This document shows, piece after piece, positions 18,013-26,398 of a stretch of DNA of 64,000 nt. The stretch is from Sphaerisporangium sp040683095 (GTDB lineage Bacteria; Actinomycetota; Actinomycetes; Streptosporangiales; Streptosporangiaceae). The notes beneath the pieces were generated by a model that was not told where the DNA came from, did not search any database, and saw only the letters and a program-made list of their open reading frames with translations. The position numbers and the translations under genes are program-made. Numbering within the stretch: position 1 is the first letter of the stretch; every line of letters starts with the position of its first letter. The stretch lies in contig NZ_JBFBCI010000046.1 in assembly GCF_040683095.1 (NCBI RefSeq), positions 11,940 to 75,939 on the forward strand, in the 5' to 3' direction.

Positions 18013-20658
18013 GTGATCAGCAGATACGAGATCTATTGCCTGGCCGATCCACTGTTTTACGACACCCTTGACAACCAGCGGACGAAGTACCCCGACTTTC
18101 CCATAGCGGACAGAAAGGTTCCCCCCGGCTGGCGTCACCGCGCGACGGACACGTGGCTGCACTACGGGCCCGAGGAGGACGTGCTCCCGGCCCAGGGATG
18201 GAAGATCCACGTCTCCGCCCGCCTGGCCGACGCCGAGCGGACGCTGGACACCGTCTGGGACTACTGCGTCGGCCGCCGGCTCAGCTTCAAGTTCCTGCGC
18301 GGGCCGCGCGTCGTGACGATGCTCAACTCCAAGTACGCCGACCGGGGCAGCAGCGGCAAGCTGGTCACCATCTACCCCGCCGACGAGGCCGAGCTGGAGC
18401 TCGTGGTCAAGGAGCTGGACGGCCTGCTGCGCGGCGTGCGCGGCCCGTACATCCTCAGCGACCTGCGCGTCGGCGAGGGCCCGCTGTTCGTCCGCTACGG
18501 CGGCTTCGCCGAGCGCTACACCCTGAACGCCGACCGCGACCGCGTCCTCGCGATCGAGAACCCCGGCGGCGAGCTCGTGCCCGACCGGCGCGGCCCGTCC
18601 TTCTCGCCCCCGTCCTGGGTGACGCTGCCGGCCTTCCTGGAGCCCCACCTGGCCGCCCGCAACGCGGTCACGCTCACCGGCCTGCCGTACACCGTCGAGG
18701 ACGTGCTGCACTTCTCCAACGGCGGCGGCGTCTACAAGGGCACGGACACGCGCACGGGCGAGACGGTCGTCCTCAAGGAGGCCAGGCCGTACGCCGGGCT
18801 GGACGCGGCCGGGCGCGACGCGGTGGCCCGCCTCCGGCACGAGGCCGAGATCCTGCGCCGGCTCGACGGGCTGGACGCGGTGCCCGCGCTGCGCGACTAC
18901 TTCGAGCTCGGCGAGCACCACTTCCTCGTCCAGGAGTTCGTGGACGGCACCACGCTCAGCCAGGAGTCGATCCACCGCCACCCCCTGACCCGCGCGACCA
19001 TCACCGCCGAGGACGCCGCCGAGTACACCGAGTGGGCGCTCGCCATGCTGGACCGCGTCGACCGCGCCGTCACCTCGCTGCACGGGCGCGGCGTCGTCTT
19101 CGGCGACCTGCACCCCTTCAACGTCCTGGTCGAGGGCGACCGCGTCGTGCTGATCGACTTCGAGGTCGCCAGCCTGGCGGAGAGGAACGCCCGGCCGACG
19201 CTCGCGCACCCCGGCTTCTGCCCGCCGCCCGACCGGCTCGGCGTGGCGGCCGACCGGTACTCGCTGGCGTGCATGCGCCTGAGCCTGTTCGCCCCGATGT
19301 CCACGGTGCTCATCCCCCTGCACCGGCCCAAGGTGACCCACCTCGCCGCGCTGGTGCGCGAGACCTTCCCGGTGCCGGGCGACTACGTCGAGGAGGCCGT
19401 CCGGACGATCCTCGGCGACTCCGGCGACTCCGATGACTCCGGGAGCACGGCCGCCGGGAGAGGGCGGCCGGGCTCGCGGGCGATGGAGGAGCTGCCGCTG
19501 CCGGGCAGGGCGTCCTGGAAGGACATCCGGGACGCCGCCCGCCGGGCCATCCTCGCCTCCGCCACCCCCGAGCGCGACGACCGGCTGTTCCCCGGCGACG
19601 CCGCGCAGTTCCAGCCGGGCGGCGGGCTCAACCTGGGCAGCGGCGCGGCGGGCGTCCTGTACGCGCTGGCCGCGACCGGCGCGGGGCGCTACCCCGAGCA
19701 CGAGAAGTGGCTGCGCGAGCGGGCGTTCGCCCCCGAACCCGGCACCGGCCTCGGCTTCTACGACGGCCTGCACGGCGTGGCCTACGCCTTCGACGCGCTC
19801 GGCCGCCGCGAGGACGCCCTGGAACTGGTCACCCTCTGCCTGCGGGAGAGGTGGGAGCAACTCGGCCAGAGCCTGTACGCCGGGCTGTCCGGCATCGGGC
19901 TGAACCTGCTGCACCTCGGCCGTACGACCGGGGAACGCGAGCTGCTGGACGCCGCGTACACGATCGTCGACCTGGTCGCCGGGCGGCTCGGCACCGTCGA
20001 GAGCGTGCCCGAGGTCAGCGGCGGCGGCAACCCGCACGCCGGGCTGATGCGCGGATCCTCCGGCCCGGCACTGCTGTTCCTCGAAGCGCACGACGCCACC
20101 GGCGAGGACGCGCTGCTCGACCTCGCGAGCGTGGCCCTGCGGCAGGACCTGCGCCGGTGCACGCGCCGCGAGGACGGCCAGCTCCAGGTCCAGCAGGGCT
20201 GGCGCACGAACCCGTACATGGACGAGGGCTCGGCCGGCATCGGGCTGGTGCTGCGCCGGTACCTCGACCGGCGCGAGGACGAGACGTTCCGGCGGGCGCT
20301 TGCGGACATCGGCCCCGTCGCCACCCTCGACTACTACGTCCAGTCCGGCCTGTTCTCCGGGCGGGCCGGAATGATCGCCGCGCTGGCCCTCGGCCTCGTC
20401 CCGGGCGTCGGCCGCTCCTCACCCGAGGTGGCCGCCCAGGTGGCGCGGCTGGCCTGGCACGCGATGCCGTACGGCGGCGGGCTGGCCTTCCCGGGCAACC
20501 AGTTGCTCCGGCTCTCGATGGACCTCGGCACCGGCACCGCCGGCGTGGTCCTCGCGCTCGGCACCGTGCTGCACGACCGGCCGGTGTCCCTGCCCCTCAT
20601 CTCCCCGCCCGGCACCCCCGCCGGGTCGGCGGACGGTTCCAGCACGGGAAGGAGGTGA
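18013..20658 (+). CDS. Class III lanthipeptide synthetase LanKC (RamC/AmfT-like)
   Basis: The 881-residue three-domain enzyme dehydrates Ser residues of a precursor and closes lanthionine or labionin rings. An N-terminal lyase region (about 1-215) starts ISRYEIYCLADPLFYDT. The Ser/Thr kinase-like domain follows (about 225-480), with the ATP Lys in VVLKEARP (about 255), catalytic loop GDLHPFN (about 364-370) and DFE at about 382-384. The C-terminal LanC-like cyclase (about 515-881, LYAGLSGIGLNLLHLG, YMDEGSAGIGL) lacks the Cys-Cys-His zinc ligands, which fits class III rather than class IV. GTG 18013 is chosen because GAGAGGGG lies about 9 bp upstream and family members begin at the same point; in-frame GTGs at 17980 and 17995 are possible. 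The stop lies 6 bp before the first precursor gene. Confidence 0.93.
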   Translation: MISRYEIYCLADPLFYDTLDNQRTKYPDFPIADRKVPPGWRHRATDTWLHYGPEEDVLPAQGWKIHVSARLADAERTLDTVWDYCVGRRLSFKFLRGPRVVTMLNSKYADRGSSGKLVTIYPADEAELELVVKELDGLLRGVRGPYILSDLRVGEGPLFVRYGGFAERYTLNADRDRVLAIENPGGELVPDRRGPSFSPPSWVTLPAFLEPHLAARNAVTLTGLPYTVEDVLHFSNGGGVYKGTDTRTGETVVLKEARPYAGLDAAGRDAVARLRHEAEILRRLDGLDAVPALRDYFELGEHHFLVQEFVDGTTLSQESIHRHPLTRATITAEDAAEYTEWALAMLDRVDRAVTSLHGRGVVFGDLHPFNVLVEGDRVVLIDFEVASLAERNARPTLAHPGFCPPPDRLGVAADRYSLACMRLSLFAPMSTVLIPLHRPKVTHLAALVRETFPVPGDYVEEAVRTILGDSGDSDDSGSTAAGRGRPGSRAMEELPLPGRASWKDIRDAARRAILASATPERDDRLFPGDAAQFQPGGGLNLGSGAAGVLYALAATGAGRYPEHEKWLRERAFAPEPGTGLGFYDGLHGVAYAFDALGRREDALELVTLCLRERWEQLGQSLYAGLSGIGLNLLHLGRTTGERELLDAAYTIVDLVAGRLGTVESVPEVSGGGNPHAGLMRGSSGPALLFLEAHDATGEDALLDLASVALRQDLRRCTRREDGQLQVQQGWRTNPYMDEGSAGIGLVLRRYLDRREDETFRRALADIGPVATLDYYVQSGLFSGRAGMIAALALGLVPGVGRSSPEVAAQVARLAWHAMPYGGGLAFPGNQLLRLSMDLGTGTAGVVLALGTVLHDRPVSLPLISPPGTPAGSADGSSTGRR

Positions 20659-20664
20659 CGTGAC

Positions 20665-20793
20665 ATGGCGCTCCTGGACCTCCAGGACATGGAGCTCCCC
20701 GGCGGCGGCCACGGCGGCGGCGGCAGCAGCCTCAGCCTCTTGGGGTGCACCCCCCACGAGAACAGCAGCCTCAGCATCCTCTGCGGCAACTGA
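20665..20793 (+). CDS. SapB/AmfS-family class III lanthipeptide precursor 1
   Basis: The 42-residue precursor begins MALLDLQDMELPGGG, carrying the LLDLQ leader motif recognised by class III synthetases, followed by a Gly-rich linker with one His. The C-terminal core has two S-x2-S-x(2-3)-C modules: S21..S24..C28 (SSLSLLGC) and S34..S37..C40 (SSLSILC), ending GN. SapB has the same two-module plan, and each module can form a lanthionine or labionin ring. ATG 20665 follows GGAGG at 9 bp spacing, just after the synthetase stop. The gene is too short for routine gene finding but its assignment is well supported by context. Processing site and final ring type are not determined by sequence. Confidence 0.93.
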   Translation: MALLDLQDMELPGGGHGGGGSSLSLLGCTPHENSSLSILCGN

Positions 20794-20859
20794 CGTTCCG
20801 CTCGCGGGACCCCGCGATACCCCTGAACCCCGAAAGATCAACGAAAGGGCGTGATCCCC

Positions 20860-20988
20860 ATGGCGCTTCTCGACCTGCAGGACATGGAACTCCCCGGCGG
20901 CGGCCACGGCGGCGGCGGCAGCAACCTCAGCCTGCTGGGGTGCACCCCCCACGAGAACAGCAGCCTCAGCATCCTCTGCGGCAACTGA
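20860..20988 (+). CDS. SapB/AmfS-family class III lanthipeptide precursor 2
   Basis: This second 42-residue precursor lies 66 bp after the first. It differs from precursor 1 by a single residue, N22 in place of S22 (SNLSLLGC), so the ring-forming Ser and Cys residues are unchanged. The leader MALLDLQDMELPGGG is identical in protein but differs at several synonymous positions, while the 3' part is identical in DNA. This points to a duplication kept alike by selection or gene conversion. ATG 20860 is preceded by GAAAGGG at about 10 bp, weaker than the site of precursor 1. Both peptides should be substrates of the LanKC encoded upstream and be exported by the ABC proteins encoded downstream. Confidence 0.93.
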   Translation: MALLDLQDMELPGGGHGGGGSNLSLLGCTPHENSSLSILCGN

Positions 20989-21072
20989 CTCGCGGGCTGA
21001 AGCCTGGGGCGGCCCTGCACGGCCGCTCCAGGCTTGTCCATTCCCTGGACTCTTCGAGGGGAAACCTTGGCG

Positions 21073-23031
21073 ATGGCGGAAACCACGGCTCCGTCCGAGG
21101 CCTCGGCGGAACGCCGGGCCGACGGGCTCCTGCTGGAGATGGTCCGCCGCAGCGGCGGATGGCCCTACGTCTACGCCGTGGCCGCGCCGGTCGGCGCCGT
21201 GGTCGAGCTGCTGCTCCCCGGCGCGCTGGGCCGCGCGGTGGACGTCCTCGTCTCTCCCGGCGGTGACGTCACCGGCGTGCTCCTCGTGTGCGCCTCGCTC
21301 GTGGCGGCGGTCGTCGCCTGCGACGCGGTGGGGGTGCTGGCGTCCGGCTCGGGCGGCGCGCAGGCGGCGCGCCTGCTGCGCGGGCGGCTGGTCCGGCACA
21401 TCCTCGCCGGCGGCCCCGCCATGTCGCGCCGCTTCCCGCCCGGCGACCTGGTCACCCGCGCCGGGGCGAACGCCGAGGAGGTCGGCGCCGCGCCCGAGGC
21501 CGTGATCACCGCCGTGTCCCTGCTCGTGCCGGCCGCCGGGTCGCTGGTCGCGCTGGCGCTCATCGATCCCTGGCTCGCCGTGGCGTTCACCGCGGGCCTG
21601 GCCGTGATCCTGCTGGTGCTGCGGGCCTTCCTGCGCGAGACCACTGCCGTCTCGGGGGGCTACCAGGAGGCGCAGAGCGACATCGCGTCCCGGCTGATCG
21701 ACGCGCTGGCGGGCGCGCGCACCATCGCCGCCGCCGGAACCGAGGACCAGGAGGTCCGCCGCGTCCTCGCCCCCCTGCCGCGCCTGCGCACCCATGGCAT
21801 GGCCCTGTGGCGCGTCAACGCCCGCGCGGGCGTGCAGGCGGCCATCGTCGTCCCGCTGCTGGAGACCGCGGTGATCGGGGTCGGCGGGCTGCTGCTGGCG
21901 GCGGGCGAGCTGACGGCCGGGGAGCTGTTCGCGGCGGCCCGGTACGCCGTGCTCGGCGCCGGCATCGGCTCGGCGCTCGGGTACCTGAACCGGCTGGCGC
22001 GTGCGCGCTCGGCCGCCCGGCGGGTACGGCAGGTGCTCGACCATCCGGCCCCCGCGTACGGCACCGGCGAGCTGCCCGGCGCGGCCGGGAACGGCGGGCG
22101 GCTGGAACTGCGGGACGTCACCGTCCACACCGTCCACGCCGACGGGCGGGCCGTGCTGCGCGACATCGACCTGGTGGTGCCCGCGGGGTCCGTGCTGGCG
22201 GTGGTCGGCCGGTCGGGCAGCGGCAAGTCGGCCCTGGCGGCCGTCGCCGGGCGCATGCTCGACCCCGGCCGCGGCGAGGTCCTGCTCGACGGGGTGCCGC
22301 TCCCCCGGCTCGCCCGCCCGGCCCTGCGCCGGGCCGTCGGGTACGCCTTCGAGCGGCCCGTGCTCTTCGGCGGCACCCTGCGCGAGGCCATCGCCGCCGG
22401 CGGCCCGGACGCGACCATGACGGACGGGACCGTGACGGACGGGGGCATGACGGACGGGGGCATGACGGACGGGGGCATGACGGACGCGGGCATGACGGAC
22501 GCGGGCATGACGGACCGGGGCGTGACGGACGCCGCCCGGGCCGCCGCGGCCGACGCGTTCGTCCGCAGGCTCCCCCGCGCGTACGACACACCCGTGGACG
22601 AGGCGCCCATGTCGGGCGGGGAGCGGCAGCGGGTGGGGCTGGCCCGGGCGTTCGCGCACGGCGGGCGGCTGCTGATCCTTGACGACGCGACGTCCAGCCT
22701 GGACACGGTCACCGAGTACCAGGTGGCGCGGGCGCTCACCGAGGAACTGCGCGACCGCACGCGGGTCATCGTCGCCCACCGCGCGGGGACGGCGGCGCGC
22801 GCGGACCTGGTCGTGTGGCTGGAGGACGGGCGGATCCGCGGGCGGGGCTCCCACGAGACCCTGTGGGCGGACCCCGCGTACCGGGCGGTGTTCCAGGTCG
22901 GCGACCCGCCCGGCCGTCCCCCGGGAGGGACGCCACCGGACGGGCCCGCGTCACCGGACGGCCCGCGGCCCGCGAAGGCCTCCACGTCGCCGGACGCGGT
23001 CCGGGACGCCGCGGCGGTGGAGCGAGGATGA
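21073..23031 (+). CDS. ABC transporter, fused permease-ATPase half (RamA/AmfB-like)
   Basis: The 652-residue half-transporter has an N-terminal membrane domain (about residues 30-320, six predicted helices, first YVYAVAAPVGAVVELLLPG) and a nucleotide-binding domain with Walker A VVGRSGSGKSA, signature MSGGERQRVGLARA and Walker B LLILDDATSSLD. Between Walker A and the signature is an insertion of eight five-residue repeats (MTDGG type, DNA 22417-22536) not expected in this family. It probably forms a heterodimer with the next gene product to export the lanthipeptide, as RamA/RamB do in the SapB locus. The start is uncertain: TTG 21067 has GAGGGG 5 bp upstream, and ATG 21073 is 6 bp further. 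It overlaps the next gene by 4 bp (ATGA). Confidence 0.88.
   Translation: MAETTAPSEASAERRADGLLLEMVRRSGGWPYVYAVAAPVGAVVELLLPGALGRAVDVLVSPGGDVTGVLLVCASLVAAVVACDAVGVLASGSGGAQAARLLRGRLVRHILAGGPAMSRRFPPGDLVTRAGANAEEVGAAPEAVITAVSLLVPAAGSLVALALIDPWLAVAFTAGLAVILLVLRAFLRETTAVSGGYQEAQSDIASRLIDALAGARTIAAAGTEDQEVRRVLAPLPRLRTHGMALWRVNARAGVQAAIVVPLLETAVIGVGGLLLAAGELTAGELFAAARYAVLGAGIGSALGYLNRLARARSAARRVRQVLDHPAPAYGTGELPGAAGNGGRLELRDVTVHTVHADGRAVLRDIDLVVPAGSVLAVVGRSGSGKSALAAVAGRMLDPGRGEVLLDGVPLPRLARPALRRAVGYAFERPVLFGGTLREAIAAGGPDATMTDGTVTDGGMTDGGMTDGGMTDAGMTDAGMTDRGVTDAARAAAADAFVRRLPRAYDTPVDEAPMSGGERQRVGLARAFAHGGRLLILDDATSSLDTVTEYQVARALTEELRDRTRVIVAHRAGTAARADLVVWLEDGRIRGRGSHETLWADPAYRAVFQVGDPPGRPPGGTPPDGPASPDGPRPAKASTSPDAVRDAAAVERG
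22417..22536 (+). repeat. 15-bp in-frame minisatellite inside the ABC ATPase domain
   Basis: Eight tandem 15-bp units based on ATGACGGACGGGGGC encode MTDGT, VTDGG, MTDGG, MTDGG, MTDAG, MTDAG, MTDRG and VTDAA. The array sits in the helical part of the nucleotide-binding domain, between Walker A and the signature motif, and keeps the frame open. The near-identity of units 2-4 suggests recent slippage. Confidence 0.9.
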
Positions 23032-24833
23032 GGATCCGCGAGCTGTTGTGGGGGGCGGCGCGGCGGCGGCCCCGCGACCTGGTGCGGCTGTTCGGCTGGT
23101 CGTTCGCCGAGGCCGCGCCCTCGTTCGTGTCCGGCCAGGCCATCGCGCACGCGCTGGACGACGGGTTCGCCGCCGGGCGCCCGGTCGCCGGCCTCGGCTG
23201 GCTGACGCTGATGGCCGCCGCCTGGCTGACCGCCGCGATCGGCGCCCGCCAGGTGCTCCTGGCCGTCGCCCGCATCGTCGAGCCGTTCCGCGACGCGCTG
23301 CTGCGCCACGTCGTCGCCGGGACGCTGCACCGGTCGGCGAGCTCGGGCCTGCGGCCGGACAGCGCCGCCGTCGCCCGGCTCGGCCGCCAGGTGGAGCTCG
23401 CCCGCGACTCCTTCGCCGCCGTGATCGCCGTCAGCAGGTCGTTCCTGTTCTCGGTCGCCGGGGTCGTGCTCGGCGTGCTCACGTTGACGGACGGGGTGCT
23501 GCCGCTGGTGCTGGCGCCGCTGGTCGCGGGGCTGGCGCTGTTCTCGGCGTCGCTGCCCGCCATGGCCCGGCTGCAGCGGCGGCTGATCCTCGCCGAGGAG
23601 GGCACCGCGTCCTCGCTGGCGTCCATGGTGGACGCGCTGCGCGACGTCACGGCGTGCGGCGCGGAGGACCGCGTGGAGGCCGCCGTCGGGCGGGACGTCG
23701 CCCGTCAGGCCGGGATCGCCAAGGCGCTCGCCCGGCTCACCGCCGTGCGCACGCTCTCCCTCGCCGTCGGCGGCTGGCTGCCCATCCTCCTGGTCCTGGC
23801 CGCCACCCCGAGCCTGGTACGGGACGGGGCGACCGCCGGGGTGATCCTCGGCACGCTGACGTACGTGGCGCAGTCGCTGACGCCCGCGCTCGGCAGTCTC
23901 GTCCAGGGGGTCGGGGTGAACGGCGTGCGGCTGGTGGTGGCGCTGGAACGCATCCTGGCGACCGGCGCCCGGCCGGCGGCCGGTTCCCGGGGCGGGCGGG
24001 AGATCACGGCGTACCCCGCCACGGCCCCCCTCGCGACGTCCCGGGGCACGGCCGGGGCGCCGCTGCGGTTGCGCGGGGTGACGTTCGCGTACGGGCCGGA
24101 CGCCGAGCCGGTGGTGTCGGACCTGAACCTGACCGTGCCGGAGGGGGACCACCTGGCCGTCGTGGGGCCGAGCGGCATCGGCAAGTCCACCGTGGCGGCC
24201 CTCGCGGCGGGGATCCTGCGGCCCGCGCGCGGGCGGGTGCTGCTCGGGGGCGTCCCCGTGGAGTCGCTCGGCCCGGAGTCCCTGCGCCGGGCGCGCGTCC
24301 TCATCCCGCAGGAGGCGTACGTCTTCCGCGGGACGCTGCGCGAGAACCTGGCCTACCTCGCGGCGGGCGGCGCCGCGACGGACTCCGTCCTGGACGGGGC
24401 CGTGGAGGCGGTCGGCATGGCGGAGCTGGCGGGGCGGATCGGCGGGTACGAGGCCGTGGTGGACCCGTCCGAGCTGTCCTCGGGGGAACGGCAGCTCATC
24501 GCCCTCACCCGCGCGTACCTGTCCCCCGCGCGCCTGGTCCTGCTGGACGAGGCCACCTGCCATCTGGACCCGGCCGCCGAGGCCCGGGCGGAGGAGGCGT
24601 TCGCCGCCCGCGAGGGCACGCTGATCGTCATCGCGCACCGCCTCACCTCGGCGCTGCGGGCGCGGCGGGTGCTGGTGATGGACGGCGTCCGGGCGCGGGT
24701 GGGCACGCATGAGGAGATGATCGCCGGGTCGCCGCTGTACCGGGACCTGATGGGCCGCTGGGAGGACCCTGTCGCCGCCGAGGCGTGCGACACCCCACGA
24801 GAAAACCGACATTGGGCCATAAAATGCCCTTAA
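23028..24833 (+). CDS. ABC transporter, fused permease-ATPase half (RamB/AmfA-like)
   Basis: The 601-residue partner half-transporter has a membrane domain (about residues 20-310, including AVIAVSRSFLFSVAGVVLGV) and an ATPase domain with Walker A VVGPSGIGKST, signature LSSGERQLIALTRA and Walker B LVLLDEATCHLD, then the H-loop in VIAHRLTSAL. The signature has LSSGE in place of LSGGQ, a common variant in heterodimeric exporters. It starts at ATG 23028 inside the stop codon of the preceding gene, so the pair is co-translated. In SapB-type loci this pair exports the modified peptide. No dedicated leader protease is encoded nearby, which is usual for class III loci. It is the last gene of the operon; a weak hairpin follows. 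Confidence 0.88.
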   Translation: MRIRELLWGAARRRPRDLVRLFGWSFAEAAPSFVSGQAIAHALDDGFAAGRPVAGLGWLTLMAAAWLTAAIGARQVLLAVARIVEPFRDALLRHVVAGTLHRSASSGLRPDSAAVARLGRQVELARDSFAAVIAVSRSFLFSVAGVVLGVLTLTDGVLPLVLAPLVAGLALFSASLPAMARLQRRLILAEEGTASSLASMVDALRDVTACGAEDRVEAAVGRDVARQAGIAKALARLTAVRTLSLAVGGWLPILLVLAATPSLVRDGATAGVILGTLTYVAQSLTPALGSLVQGVGVNGVRLVVALERILATGARPAAGSRGGREITAYPATAPLATSRGTAGAPLRLRGVTFAYGPDAEPVVSDLNLTVPEGDHLAVVGPSGIGKSTVAALAAGILRPARGRVLLGGVPVESLGPESLRRARVLIPQEAYVFRGTLRENLAYLAAGGAATDSVLDGAVEAVGMAELAGRIGGYEAVVDPSELSSGERQLIALTRAYLSPARLVLLDEATCHLDPAAEARAEEAFAAREGTLIVIAHRLTSALRARRVLVMDGVRARVGTHEEMIAGSPLYRDLMGRWEDPVAAEACDTPRENRHWAIKCP

Positions 24834-24835
24834 TT

Positions 24836-24852
24836 TACCCTCGCCCAGGGTA
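24836..24852 (+). terminator. Weak hairpin after the lanthipeptide operon
   Basis: TACCCT, CGCCC and AGGGTA form a 6-bp stem with a 5-base loop immediately after the stop codon at 24833, without a T-tract. It may be a weak terminator or just the end of the operon; the next operon starts only 84 bp further. Confidence 0.3.
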
Positions 24853-24935
24853 CGTCTCCGATCACGCCGGTTGCGCCTTCCTATTCGGCCTATTTCGGCG
24901 ACGCAGGGGGACCTGCTGGAACGGAGGACACCGAG

Positions 24936-25406
24936 GTGAGCGCACAGAGAAGTGAGGCGCCCCGCCAGACGTCCGACGCCGTGCAGACGCGGGGACACGG
25001 GTCCGCGGAGCTCGTGACCGAGCGGGGCAGGACCAGGATCGCCGAGACGGTGGTCGCCAAGATCGCTGCGATGGCCGCGCGCGAGGTCCAGGGGATCCAC
25101 GCGCTGGGCGCCGGCATGTCCCGGGCCCTCGGCGTCGTCCGCGAGCGCCTGATCGGCGGCCCGGGCCCCGCCACCCAGGGCGTGGCGGTCGAGGCGGGAG
25201 AACGCCAGGCCGCGATCGACCTGGACCTGATCGTCGAGTACGGGGTGGCGATCCCGGAGGTCGCCGCGGCCGTCCGCCGCAACGTCATCGAGGCCGTCGA
25301 GAACATGTGCGGCCTGGAGGTGACCGAGGTCAACATCGCCGTGGAGGACCTGCACCTTCCGGGTGAGGAGGTCTCCCCCGAGCAGCAGGAGGCGCGGGTC
25401 CGATGA
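24936..25406 (+). CDS. Asp23/Gls24 family envelope stress response protein
   Basis: The 156-residue protein contains an Asp23/Gls24 domain (about residues 35-140: RTRIAETVVAKIAAMAARE, GVAIPEVAAAVRRNVIEAVE, CGLEVTEVNIAVEDLHLP). The family is best known from Gram-positive cell-envelope homeostasis, where Asp23 is held at the membrane by AmaP. GTG 24936 follows ACGGAGGAC. It is the first gene of a six-gene operon that also contains two further Asp23-like proteins and an AmaP-like protein, and it overlaps the next gene by 4 bp (ATGA). Confidence 0.88.
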   Translation: MSAQRSEAPRQTSDAVQTRGHGSAELVTERGRTRIAETVVAKIAAMAAREVQGIHALGAGMSRALGVVRERLIGGPGPATQGVAVEAGERQAAIDLDLIVEYGVAIPEVAAAVRRNVIEAVENMCGLEVTEVNIAVEDLHLPGEEVSPEQQEARVR

Positions 25407-25813
25407 CGTCCACCGCCGAGACCGGACGGACCGGCGACCCCGAGCGGCTCGCCGACCGGATCGCCGAGGCCGTTGCCTCCTGCCCCGACGTCGACTCGCT
25501 GGCCGGGGGCGGGCCGGCCTCGTACCTGCCCGGCCACCGGGTGACGGGAGTGGCGGTCCACGACACCGAGGTCGAGGTCGCGGTCGTCGTGCGGTACGGA
25601 AGGCCGATGCCCGAGATCGCCGACGAGGTCCGCGACGTCGTCGAGCCGCTCGTGCCGGGGCTGCCGGTGGACGTGCGCATCGACGACATCGCCGAGGTCA
25701 CCGGGACGACCGAGACCGGCGAGAAGGCCGGCGAGCCCTCCGGCACCACCGGGACCACGACCACGCCGCCGGAAACGACAAGGCCGGCAGGGGAAGGTGA
25801 GCGAGATGGATGA
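25403..25813 (+). CDS. Asp23/Gls24-like protein
   Basis: The 136-residue protein is a shorter, more divergent Asp23/Gls24-like domain (about residues 15-100: HRVTGVAVHDTEVEVAVVV, RYGRPMPEIADEVRDVVEPL) with a Thr/Pro/Glu-rich disordered tail (GTTGTTTTPPETTRPAGEGE). It lacks a signal peptide or membrane segment. ATG 25403 overlaps the stop of the preceding gene and its own end overlaps the next start, so it is part of the translationally coupled chain. Its separate role from the other two Asp23 paralogues in the operon is unknown. Confidence 0.78.
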   Translation: MTSTAETGRTGDPERLADRIAEAVASCPDVDSLAGGGPASYLPGHRVTGVAVHDTEVEVAVVVRYGRPMPEIADEVRDVVEPLVPGLPVDVRIDDIAEVTGTTETGEKAGEPSGTTGTTTTPPETTRPAGEGERDG

Positions 25814-25994
25814 AAACCGCTGGTGGCCGGCGATCGGCCTGCTGTTCGGCACCGCCCTGGGCTTCGCCGTCGTCGTGGGCGGCCTGACGGCGTTCCTCAT
25901 CGTGCTCGTCCTCGGCGTGGTGGGCTACCTGATCGGCCGCGCCATGACCGGCGAACTCGACATGAGCGGCCTGCGCGGCCGGAGACGTCCATGA
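25806..25994 (+). CDS. Small DUF2273-like membrane protein of the Asp23 operon
   Basis: The 62-residue protein has two close transmembrane segments (IGLLFGTALGFAVVVGGL and AFLIVLVLGVVGYLIGRAM) and a basic C-terminus (GLRGRRRP). Short proteins like this are regularly found inside Asp23/AmaP operons and are annotated DUF2273. ATG 25806 is preferred because AAGGTGAG lies just upstream; GTG 25797 would add three residues. It overlaps both neighbours, and its end shares ATGA with the next gene. Confidence 0.7.
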   Translation: MDENRWWPAIGLLFGTALGFAVVVGGLTAFLIVLVLGVVGYLIGRAMTGELDMSGLRGRRRP

Positions 25995-26398
25995 GCACCC
26001 CCGCGGCCACGCCGTACGGGGCCCCGCACGTCACCGCGCCGCCGGAGGTGCGCGGACGCACCGATATCGCCGACCGCGTCCTGGAACGCGTCGCCGCCCA
26101 CGCGGTCGCCGAGGTGGAGCACGCCGGCGGGATCGCCCCGCGCGTGCTCGGCCTGCCGCTCGGCCGCGACGCGCACGACACCGCCCCCCGGGTCACCGCG
26201 CACGCCGAGGGACGCGTGGCGATCGTGCGGGTGGCGATGTCGGCGACCTACGGGGAGCCGGTGCGCGGGCTCGCGCGCCGGGTGCGCGACACCGTCATGG
26301 CCCGCGTCCACGAGCTGACCGGCCTGGAGGCCCGGCAGGTGGACGTGCAGGTCACGCGCTTCGTCCAGCCGCCCCCGGACGAAAGGCACCTGCGGTGA
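25991..26398 (+). CDS. Asp23/Gls24 family protein
   Basis: The 135-residue Asp23-like protein has the domain at about residues 25-125 (IADRVLERVAAHAVAEVEHA, SATYGEPVRGLARRVRDTV, GLEARQVDVQVTRFV). Its start ATG 25991 lies in the stop codon of the small membrane protein gene and its end overlaps the next gene (GTGA), so dosage with the neighbours is tied. It is the third Asp23-type paralogue in the operon, which suggests hetero-assembly of the three proteins under the membrane. Confidence 0.85.
   Translation: MSTPAATPYGAPHVTAPPEVRGRTDIADRVLERVAAHAVAEVEHAGGIAPRVLGLPLGRDAHDTAPRVTAHAEGRVAIVRVAMSATYGEPVRGLARRVRDTVMARVHELTGLEARQVDVQVTRFVQPPPDERHLR

Noticed and set aside
22417..22536. Short repeats that could suggest a CRISPR array
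   Set aside because: Units are 15 bp and contiguous with no spacers, and they are in frame within an ABC ATPase.
21660..25355. A 1,231-residue minus-strand open frame across the ABC transporter genes
   Set aside because: It crosses two complete ABC genes and part of an Asp23 gene on the other strand, and contains the translated shadow of the 15-bp repeat.
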